Of a stretch of DNA of 5,078 nucleotides, positions 1 to 5,078 are shown one piece after another. The stretch is taken from the NCBI GenBank assembly GCA_947497635.1, contig CANMHZ010000108.1:1-5078 (forward strand). The letters run 5' to 3'. This DNA is from Helicobacteraceae bacterium. GTDB lineage: Bacteria; Campylobacterota; Campylobacteria; Campylobacterales; Sulfurimonadaceae. Below the pieces are notes generated by a model that worked only from the letters and a program-made list of their open reading frames with translations, searched no databases and was not told where the DNA came from. How positions within the stretch are numbered: the stretch's first letter is position 1; each line of letters opens with the position of its first letter. Position numbers and translations under genes: made by a program.

Positions 1-519
1 GGGTGGATGCTCTATCTCACCGATGCAATTGATGAACTAAACGTGCTCGAAGAACAAAACAATGTATTGGTGCAACAAATTTCAGAAAATTCTCCCGATG
101 CTTATCACACCAAAATAAAAATAGCCATAAAATCTCTTGATAAAGAAAAAATCCATACCGCAGAACTAGACGCAGATAAACAAGCCATAATTGATCAAAT
201 CTCTGCTTCCAAAGGGCTCATTTTTGACAACAAACACTATGCTAGAATGCTTGATCTATTGCTAGAAAAATCGGTAAACTTGGGACTTAAAATTGAACTC
301 ATGGAGTCAGTGGACACCGATGAACCCTACTTCGGAAAAGTTAATAAATATAAAAAGCTGACGATAAAAGGAATTGGGAATTTTCCTGCTATCGCTGAAT
401 TTGTAACCTTTATCGAATCACAAAATGCCCTCGTTCAAATGGATACCCTCCATGTCGAAACGGATGAAGAGAAGCCTCACTTTGAAGCTGTTATCCTCTA
501 TATGGGAGTTGCATTATGA
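1..519 (+). CDS. PilO/MshJ-like pilus assembly inner-membrane protein, 5'-partial
   Basis: Probable PilO-family (MshJ-type) component of the inner-membrane alignment complex that connects the pilus platform to the secretin. The reading frame is open back to base 1. The first ATG, at base 7, has no room for a ribosome binding site, so I treat the gene as truncated and numbering below starts at that ATG. Residues 8-70 are rich in charged and Leu/Ile residues and look like the periplasmic coiled coil. Residues about 79-170 resemble the PilO ferredoxin-like domain, with a YKKLTIKGIGNFPAIAEFV segment (115-133) typical of the strand-helix unit of PilO proteins. The N-terminal transmembrane helix expected for this family is not visible and presumably lies upstream. 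The stop overlaps the next start as ATGA. The family call rests on pattern and gene order; by synteny an MshI/PilN-like gene would lie just upstream. Confidence 0.7.
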   Translation, partial: GWMLYLTDAIDELNVLEEQNNVLVQQISENSPDAYHTKIKIAIKSLDKEKIHTAELDADKQAIIDQISASKGLIFDNKHYARMLDLLLEKSVNLGLKIELMESVDTDEPYFGKVNKYKKLTIKGIGNFPAIAEFVTFIESQNALVQMDTLHVETDEEKPHFEAVILYMGVAL

Positions 520-911
520 GAAAACTGGTGATTTTTATTTTTGTATCACTGTGTTTGTCCCAACTGCTTTATGGGGAAATGTATGATCCGTTTCGTAAAA
601 CTGCTAAACACAAAGTAGTCTCTCTCATTCCAAGTGCAACGCTATTACCCCCACCGCCGTTGATGGCGATGACTGTACCTCCTCCTGCGACGATTCCTCT
701 ACCGCCACCTCCTCCACCCACTCTCGTTACTGCTATTATGAACGAGAAAGCATTTATTAATGGTGCGTGGTACCGTGTTGGTGATCGCTTTAATAACCAT
801 GAAGTAACTTATATTCAGAATAATTTTGTCGGTCTCAAACAAAACAATCGACTCACTATGATTGCGGTAGGAGAATCACGTCACGTACTTAGCACGAAGG
901 AAGTTCCATGA
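516..911 (+). CDS. MshK/PilP-like exported protein with proline-rich spacer
   Basis: A 131-residue exported protein in the MshK position. Residues 1-20 form a signal peptide (MRK, hydrophobic core, likely cleavage after LYG20). The mature start EMYDPFR recalls the DPF motif near the mature N-terminus of PilP/GspC-type proteins. Residues 39-68 are a proline-rich spacer with runs at 45-48, 55-57 and 63-68. Residues 75-118 form a small beta-rich domain (KAFINGAWYRVGD ... VTYIQNNFVGL ... LTMIAV) of the kind seen in GspC homology-region, PilP and MshK proteins, which contact the secretin. I infer a periplasmic link between the inner-membrane complex and the secretin encoded next. GGGAG at 504-508, 7 bases before the ATG, supports the start. 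Both ends overlap neighbours by 4 bases, so translational coupling is likely. In the C. jejuni cts cluster a small protein (CtsR) also sits before the secretin; homology to it is untested. Confidence 0.65.
   Translation: MRKLVIFIFVSLCLSQLLYGEMYDPFRKTAKHKVVSLIPSATLLPPPPLMAMTVPPPATIPLPPPPPPTLVTAIMNEKAFINGAWYRVGDRFNNHEVTYIQNNFVGLKQNNRLTMIAVGESRHVLSTKEVP
648..719 (+). other. Proline-rich spacer coding segment
   Basis: Codons for residues 45-68 of the MshK-like protein, mostly Pro with a few small or hydrophobic residues. The DNA is a C-rich, imperfectly repetitive run of CCN codons. Such segments usually form a stiff extended rod, here between the mature N-terminus and the C-terminal beta domain. 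Confidence 0.8.
897..902 (+). promoter_or_regulatory. Shine-Dalgarno of the secretin gene
   Basis: AAGGAA lies inside the end of the MshK-like gene, 5 bases before the ATG at 908. It fixes the secretin start at the ATG that overlaps the upstream stop (ATGA). Confidence 0.7.
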
Positions 912-2443
912 AAAAAATTATACTCTTTTTACTACTAGCTCTATCGTTGGCACACGCAAATGAGTGCGATACCAAACGCTTTAGCCTCAATGCTCATAAG
1001 AGTCAAAATTCGGGATTAACCCTATTGGATCTTTTACGCGATGTCACCCAAACATGTCATATAAGTGTCGTATTTGACGATAATCAAGCGAAAGATCAGC
1101 TCAGAAAACCGCTTGATATGGTCAATATTGAAGACTATGGAGTAGATGAACTTTTTGCCTTTATCTTTGATGACCACAACCTCTTTTATACCTACGATAA
1201 GGAAAAAAGGATTGTACGGGCTTCCTACACAAAAACAGTCAATTTCAATGTTGATTATATCAATATGAATCTTCTCTCAACAAGCTCATCCAAATCAATC
1301 ACGGTTGGAGCAGGAGGCTCAAGCACGGGGTCAACGGGAGGAACTACTGGCGGTGCGGTCGGAGGAAGTACGGGGGGAACTACGTCAGGATCAACAGGTG
1401 GATCAAGTGGGGGAGGCTCGAATAGTGACTTCACAAGCGTACGGGCTGTTTCAACTTTCACTTTTTGGGATCAGCTTCATGATCATGTTCAGCAAATTCT
1501 CCAAGAAGGGGATGAGAACAATAGTACCCTTAATAAAACCCTTGTCAATCGTGATGCTGCTGTCGTAAGCGTCACAGGAACAGCCCGCCAACTCAATGCT
1601 GTCAAAACGTACCTCGATAAACTCGAATCACGGATGCACTCTCAAGTGATGATCGATGCTTACCTCATCGAACTTACCTACAATGATTATAGCTCTATGG
1701 GGGTCAACTGGAGTAAATTCGATCTCGCCCTCAAAGGTAACTATAGCAACTATTCGAACAGTGCCAACAACCTAAACCCTTTGGGTGCAGGAGGACCTGT
1801 CTATTCATTTGGCGTTAATTTTGACCCGACGGGGCTTATCAATTTTCTAAAAACGTATGGGGATGTAGAAGTCCTCTCAAACCCAAAAGTATTGACACTA
1901 AGCAATCAACCAGCTGTCATCAATGTCGGTCAACAACTCAACTATCTCTATGCCAGCGGTGCTTTGACCACCACAACAACAGGCGCGCCCTCTTCATCAA
2001 CCATCACGACGCTAGGATCAATATTCGTCGGGCTAACGCTTAATATTATCCCTGAAGTAACCGATGATGGCTATATCGTTATGAGGATCAATCCTGTAAC
2101 CAGTGAACTTCTTAATGCCTCGGATATAGGAACGTCAACAACACAGACAACGGCAACAACGAATCGGACTATGCCTCCCGATACTCGTGTCAAACAAATG
2201 ACCTCCATCGTCAAAGTCAAAGATAAGCAAAAAGTGCTTATTGGAGGACTTATCGAAAAAGCAACCACTAAAAATGATACGAAGGTTCCACTTATTGGAG
2301 ATATACCTTTCATTGGGAGACTCTTCCACAATACGGAAAATATTATCAAAAAAAGTGAGCTCTTTATTCTCATCACCCCGACTCTCATCAAAAAAGATAT
2401 TTTTCCTACTATTGATGATGCCTACATGAAAAAGTTGAACTAA
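908..2443 (+). CDS. mshL: MshL-type secretin, outer-membrane pore of the pilus/secretion system
   Basis: A 511-residue secretin that should assemble as a ring in the outer membrane and let the pilus or pseudopilus system open to the outside. Residues 1-17 form a signal peptide with likely cleavage at AHA17. Residues about 33-110 look like the short secretin/TonB N-terminal (STN) domain. VDYINMNLLS (about 115-124) starts the MshL-type N domain, which is interrupted by a 40-residue Gly/Ser/Thr linker at 134-173 and resumes at about 175-240. The secretin core fills about 245-494: VEVLSNPKV at 320-328, the closing signature VPLIGDIPFIGRLF at 460-473, and the final strand ELFILITPTLI at 484-494. 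There is no lipobox, unlike lipoprotein secretins; the only cysteines are C20 and C50. Length is close to the usual MshL size. It overlaps the MshK-like gene by 4 bases and the ATPase gene starts 1 base after its stop. A CtsD-like transformation secretin is the main alternative name. Confidence 0.9.
   Translation: MKKIILFLLLALSLAHANECDTKRFSLNAHKSQNSGLTLLDLLRDVTQTCHISVVFDDNQAKDQLRKPLDMVNIEDYGVDELFAFIFDDHNLFYTYDKEKRIVRASYTKTVNFNVDYINMNLLSTSSSKSITVGAGGSSTGSTGGTTGGAVGGSTGGTTSGSTGGSSGGGSNSDFTSVRAVSTFTFWDQLHDHVQQILQEGDENNSTLNKTLVNRDAAVVSVTGTARQLNAVKTYLDKLESRMHSQVMIDAYLIELTYNDYSSMGVNWSKFDLALKGNYSNYSNSANNLNPLGAGGPVYSFGVNFDPTGLINFLKTYGDVEVLSNPKVLTLSNQPAVINVGQQLNYLYASGALTTTTTGAPSSSTITTLGSIFVGLTLNIIPEVTDDGYIVMRINPVTSELLNASDIGTSTTQTTATTNRTMPPDTRVKQMTSIVKVKDKQKVLIGGLIEKATTKNDTKVPLIGDIPFIGRLFHNTENIIKKSELFILITPTLIKKDIFPTIDDAYMKKLN
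1307..1426 (+). repeat. Low-complexity Gly/Ser/Thr linker coding segment in the secretin
   Basis: Codons for secretin residues 134-173 are almost only Gly, Ser and Thr. The DNA is G-rich on the plus strand, with imperfect repeats: GGAACTAC at 1340-1347 and 1376-1383, and TCAACGGG/TCAACAGG at 1331-1338 and 1391-1398. It is unlike the A/T-rich flanks and could vary in length between strains by slippage or recombination. The frame stays open and the secretin folds are recognisable on both sides, so it is a linker and not a disruption. Confidence 0.8.
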
Positions 2444-2444
2444 G

Positions 2445-3239
2445 ATGTCCCAATGGCTAACCGCAGCAGAAAAATTTGAAGAACGTCAAGAGAGTCGGGA
2501 TTATTTTGAGGTGCAGGCTTCATTAGGGGCGATTGAGAAAATCAAAACCTCTCTTAATGGAACATTTCGACAGCTTATCTTTCTCTTGGGAGAACCGGGA
2601 AGCGGAAAAAGTTTTCTTCTTCACCATCTCAAAGAGATTTGGAAAAATGATCGGGACATTCTCCTTATCGAAACCCCATTTCTCACCCCTATTGATCTAT
2701 TAAAAAAACTGCTAAAACATAAAGGGGTTGCATTTGATGGGGAAGATATTGAGAAATTTCGCCTTCAAGCAACCGAGATATATGCTACAACTGACCACCT
2801 TATTATGATTGACGAAGCGCAGTTACTCAGCACTGAAATGAGAGAATTTATCCGTATCCTCAGTGATTCCAAAGCATTTTGGTTTATTTTGGCAATGCAC
2901 CGAAGTGAAGGGGAAATTATTTTACGTGCTCCTCATTTCAAAAGCCGACCTCACAAAATAATTGACCTCTCTGCTCTTAATCCCATAGAGTGTAAAAACT
3001 ATCTTTATCGTGAGCTGATGCGTATCGGATTTTCAGAAGTTGCGGATGAAATCAAACCTAAATTCATTCTCCAAGCGCACCAAATAAGCCAAGGAAATTT
3101 TCGTAATTTCAAAAAGATTTTTTACCATCTTTTTCATCTCCTTCACTACACCAATGCCCATAATAAAACAAACTATTTGCGCCCATCCTCATGTACTATC
3201 ACCATGGCAGCCATGAGTGCGGAGTTGATTCATGATTGA
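2445..3239 (+). CDS. mshM: MshM/ExeA-type AAA+ ATPase
   Basis: A 264-residue cytoplasmic P-loop ATPase of the ExeA/GspA/MshM group, accessory to secretin-based machines. Walker A is GEPGSGKS at 49-56, and Walker B with the catalytic Glu is LIMIDEAQ at 119-126. The stretch FWFILAMHR (145-153) occupies the sensor-1 region, where ExeA proteins usually carry a Val-Gly-Gln-Pro-Glu type sequence. RPHKIIDLSALNPIE follows at the place of the usual Arg-containing, 'L-pl-s-eE' helix entry, and SQGNFRNFKKI matches the family's 'qGnpR-in-l' lid motif. No transmembrane helix or C-terminal peptidoglycan-binding domain is present, as for MshM and unlike full-length ExeA. The gene starts 1 base after the secretin stop with only a weak ribosome site, suggesting coupling, and ends in an 8-base overlap with the next gene. 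CtsP of Campylobacter sits at the same place in its cluster and is a possible orthologue. Confidence 0.8.
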   Translation: MSQWLTAAEKFEERQESRDYFEVQASLGAIEKIKTSLNGTFRQLIFLLGEPGSGKSFLLHHLKEIWKNDRDILLIETPFLTPIDLLKKLLKHKGVAFDGEDIEKFRLQATEIYATTDHLIMIDEAQLLSTEMREFIRILSDSKAFWFILAMHRSEGEIILRAPHFKSRPHKIIDLSALNPIECKNYLYRELMRIGFSEVADEIKPKFILQAHQISQGNFRNFKKIFYHLFHLLHYTNAHNKTNYLRPSSCTITMAAMSAELIHD

Positions 3240-4227
3240 TAATTTCGACCACCTTGTAGCGCGTTGCGTCGCCAAACGTCGCCGTATAATGATTCGCCGT
3301 TCTCTCTTTATTACGAGTGCAATTCTTTTCGTTGTGGCATTGATTGCAGGATATTTAGAGATGTTTTCTACACACAATGTCACGGTCACAACACCCAAAG
3401 TGCTAGTTGTTTCTCCGGCTAAAACTCCAAAAGCAGTAACGCCTCCCATCGATCAACATCCGATTACTATCCTGCCAATGGTTACACTAAAAGAGAAAAA
3501 TTCAGATAAAAATGTTGAAGTTTCTCTCAAAAATGAGTCTAAAAAACCTCTGTATGTCCTCCAATTAACGTCCAATAAATCGTATGAAAGTGTCCGTGTA
3601 TATTTATCCAAAATACCAAAACAGTATCAATCAGGAATGGGGATTTATCTCGTCAATAATTACTATACACTCCGCTATATTGATATTTATGATGCCAGTC
3701 GTATTGTCCCTCTTATCAATGAATTTAAAGAATTGGGTTTCCAGAGTCCTATCCTCTTCAAATACAACCCCGATCGTATCCCTTTGACAGATAAAATGGC
3801 GGCATTAACGGCGCTCACACCAAGTACCCCCAAGCAGCCTTCGGTAGAGATTCCTACGCAAGATAATCCAGTGCCAGTTGCTCCTCACAATAATACTAAT
3901 AGTATTTTCAGTGTCACAAGCTCACCCAAAGTCCCTAGTGTTGATCCTAGTGGAACCTTTAAACAAAATCCAACCTACGAAACAGCAATAACAATAGCGC
4001 GAGATTTTTACGGGAAGAACAACTTTGTCGATGCTGCCACTTGGGCAAAAAAAGCGAACCAAATAAACCGTGAACAAGAAGAAGCATGGCTGTTGTATGC
4101 ACAATCGTATTGGGCGCAAGGGCGTAAAAAAGAGGCAGTTGGAGTGTTAGAACTCTATATGAACTACAAAGATTCAAAAGCGGCAACAGAGCTTTACCGC
4201 ACTTGGAAATCAAGCAGTACCAACTAA
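3232..4227 (+). CDS. Membrane-anchored SPOR-like/TPR protein in the MshN position
   Basis: A 331-residue bitopic protein. A short, strongly basic cytoplasmic tail (AKRRRIMIRR, 14-23) precedes a transmembrane helix at about 24-42, so the rest should face the periplasm. Residues 51-105 form a Pro/Lys/Thr-rich spacer. Residues about 106-178 have a beta-alpha-beta-beta-alpha-beta pattern starting YVLQLTSNKSYESV, with YYTLRYIDIYDASRI in the middle, which looks like a SPOR domain. Residues 181-247 are a second, low-complexity linker rich in Pro, Ser and Thr. Residues 249-325 hold about two TPR units (ARDFYGKNNFVDAATWAKKA; AWLLYAQSYWAQGRKKEAV). MshN of Vibrio is also a membrane-anchored TPR protein, so position and build fit. 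The ATG lies inside the end of the ATPase gene (8-base overlap) with GGAG at 3221-3224. The exact role is unknown; a scaffold for secretin or pilus assembly is my inference. The SPOR assignment is by eye. Confidence 0.7.
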   Translation: MIDNFDHLVARCVAKRRRIMIRRSLFITSAILFVVALIAGYLEMFSTHNVTVTTPKVLVVSPAKTPKAVTPPIDQHPITILPMVTLKEKNSDKNVEVSLKNESKKPLYVLQLTSNKSYESVRVYLSKIPKQYQSGMGIYLVNNYYTLRYIDIYDASRIVPLINEFKELGFQSPILFKYNPDRIPLTDKMAALTALTPSTPKQPSVEIPTQDNPVPVAPHNNTNSIFSVTSSPKVPSVDPSGTFKQNPTYETAITIARDFYGKNNFVDAATWAKKANQINREQEEAWLLYAQSYWAQGRKKEAVGVLELYMNYKDSKAATELYRTWKSSSTN

Positions 4228-4231
4228 GGAG
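4226..4231 (+). promoter_or_regulatory. Shine-Dalgarno of the mshE-like gene, overlapping the upstream stop
   Basis: AAGGAG begins within the TAA stop of the TPR protein gene and lies 6 bases before the ATG at 4238. It is the strongest ribosome site in the window and fixes the start of the last gene. Confidence 0.85.
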
Positions 4232-4237
4232 AAAAGG

Positions 4238-5078
4238 ATGATTCGCCCACAAATTCGATTAGGAGATTTACTCATAGCAGAGGGGGTAATCACCCAAGAA
4301 CAACTTGATTTTTCCCTTCAAAAACAAAGGGACTCTGGATTTAGTAAAAAAGTGGGAGAGATACTTGTAGAGGAAGGATTGGTCTCCCACAAGGAAATGG
4401 CGCTACTTCTTTCCAAGCAACTCAAAATAGATTTCGTTGACCTTTATGGTGAAAAAATCGATTTTCATGCATTAGCAAAATTTTCCCTATCTCTCCTCAC
4501 CGCCGCCAAAGCAATCCCTTTCAAAGAAGATGAAGACTATCTCTATATCGCCACTTCTGACCCTCTAAATTTTGATGCCCTTGAGGTATTGGAACGTAAC
4601 ATCGCTACCAAACCACTCAAAATATATCTTTCTCTCGGGGAAGATATTAATCATATTTTTCAACGTCTTGAAATTATCAAAAAAACTCAAACCATTGCTG
4701 CCGAAGTCAAACGAGAAATTAATAATGAGGGAGCAAAAGGGGGAGATGGAGAAGCGAGTGCTGTTATGCAACTCATTAATCTCATCATTAAAGATGCTGT
4801 ATTACGTCGTGCCAGTGACCTTCACATTGAACCTGATTTACGTGCTATGTCAGTGCGTACCCGTGTCGATGGTATTTTACAAGAGACCTTCGTTTTTGAT
4901 TTAGATATTTATACCGCATTAAATTCACGAATAAAACTATTAGGAAATCTCGATATTTCTGAGCGGCGTAAAGCCCAAGATGGTCGATTTAGCCTTGATG
5001 TTGTGGGGGGAAAATATGATTTTCGTCTTTCAACCACACCGACCCTCTTTGGTGAATCAATCGTTATGCGTATCCTTG
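4238..5078 (+). CDS. mshE: MshE/GspE-type assembly ATPase, N-terminal half (3'-partial)
   Basis: The first 280 residues of a GspE/PulE/PilB-family hexameric ATPase that powers pilus or pseudopilus assembly at the cytoplasmic side of the inner membrane. The frame is open to the end of the window. Residues 6-69 form an MshEN/T2SSE N-terminal domain: R7-L8-G9, L12, G16, L23, L27 and Q30 match the c-di-GMP-binding repeat, and a second, weaker copy starts at K38-V39-G40. Residues 82-140 continue the N-terminal region (IPFKEDEDYLYIATSDP). The ATPase N2 domain begins at about 173, with ASDLHIEP at 192-199, VRTRVDGIL at 206-214, SERRKAQDGR at 241-250 and TTPTLFGESIVMRIL at 266-280, all standard for the family. 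The Walker A, Asp box and Walker B of the catalytic domain lie beyond the window, so completeness cannot be judged. Expected downstream by synteny is a GspF/MshG-like platform protein. CtsE is the Campylobacter equivalent. Confidence 0.9.
   Translation, partial: MIRPQIRLGDLLIAEGVITQEQLDFSLQKQRDSGFSKKVGEILVEEGLVSHKEMALLLSKQLKIDFVDLYGEKIDFHALAKFSLSLLTAAKAIPFKEDEDYLYIATSDPLNFDALEVLERNIATKPLKIYLSLGEDINHIFQRLEIIKKTQTIAAEVKREINNEGAKGGDGEASAVMQLINLIIKDAVLRRASDLHIEPDLRAMSVRTRVDGILQETFVFDLDIYTALNSRIKLLGNLDISERRKAQDGRFSLDVVGGKYDFRLSTTPTLFGESIVMRIL

Noticed and set aside
7..9. ATG at base 7 as a true start of the first gene
   Set aside because: The frame is open to base 1, there is no space to see a ribosome site, and the family's N-terminal membrane helix is missing, so the gene most likely begins upstream.
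1327..1417. G-runs that could form a G-quadruplex on the plus strand
   Set aside because: The runs are uneven and widely spaced and follow from Gly codons (GGN); nothing points to selection for a DNA or RNA structure.
1255..1461. Minus-strand 68-codon proline-rich frame
   Set aside because: It is the complement of the Gly/Ser/Thr linker codons of the secretin; no ribosome site, and the secretin frame is clearly the real one.
1305..1568. Plus-strand 87-codon frame inside the secretin gene
   Set aside because: Out-of-frame shadow made open by the G-rich linker; the domain match is all in the main frame.
2071..2391. Minus-strand 106-codon frame
   Set aside because: Lies wholly opposite the conserved secretin core and C-terminal signature; no sign of independent selection.
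2434..2450. Possible promoter or terminator between the secretin and ATPase genes
   Set aside because: Only 1 base separates stop and start, and no hairpin or promoter-like boxes are evident.
3203..3215. Inverted repeat CATGGCAGCCATG just before the start of the TPR protein gene
   Set aside because: Stem of only 5 base pairs with a 3-base loop, inside coding sequence and without a T-run; too weak for a terminator, probably chance.
3189..3449. Minus-strand 86-codon frame across the ATPase/TPR gene junction
   Set aside because: Antisense to two well-supported overlapping genes, with no recognisable domain or ribosome site.
4572..4904. Plus-strand 110-codon frame and the opposing minus-strand frame at 4565-4771
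   Set aside because: Both are shadows of the GspE-family ATPase, whose own frame stays open from 4238 to the window end and carries the family motifs.

Overview
This window is a single run of six plus-strand genes that reads as the middle of a type IV pilus / type II secretion assembly operon of the MSHA (mannose-sensitive haemagglutinin) type. The order is a PilO/MshJ-like inner-membrane protein (5' end outside the window), a small exported MshK-like protein with a proline-rich spacer, an MshL-type secretin, an MshM/ExeA-type AAA+ ATPase, a membrane-anchored TPR protein in the MshN position, and the N-terminal half of an MshE/GspE-type assembly ATPase (3' end outside the window). The order J-K-L-M-N-E matches the Vibrio msh cluster as I remember it. 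The secretin - P-loop ATPase - hypothetical - GspE ATPase part also resembles the cts (natural transformation) cluster of Campylobacter jejuni.

The organism is probably a Gram-negative member of the Campylobacterota, perhaps Sulfuricurvum- or Sulfurimonas-like. This rests on an estimated GC content near 40%, the mix of A-rich and CTC/ATC-rich codons, the very compact packing and the cts-like order. It is an inference; a gammaproteobacterium or another MSHA-bearing lineage is not excluded.

Layout: 1-519 MshJ-like; 516-911 MshK-like (ATGA overlap of 4 bases); 908-2443 secretin (ATGA overlap of 4 bases); 2445-3239 ATPase (gap of 1 base); 3232-4227 SPOR-like/TPR protein (overlap of 8 bases); 4238-5078 GspE-family ATPase (gap of 10 bases holding a strong Shine-Dalgarno). 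No intergenic space is large enough for a promoter or terminator, so one transcript entering from upstream and leaving downstream is the simplest reading. No RNA genes, mobile elements, CRISPR arrays or attachment sites were seen.

How the parts should work together: the secretin forms the outer-membrane pore. The MshK-like and MshJ-like proteins would link it to the inner-membrane platform. The MshE-type hexamer would drive pilin polymerisation. The MshM-type ATPase and the membrane-anchored TPR protein are accessory factors, possibly for assembling or placing the secretin. The least ordinary points are a SPOR-like (possible peptidoglycan-binding) segment in the TPR protein, a 40-residue Gly/Ser/Thr linker in the secretin, and an MshEN (c-di-GMP-binding type) domain in the ATPase whose first motif is perfect and whose second is degenerate.
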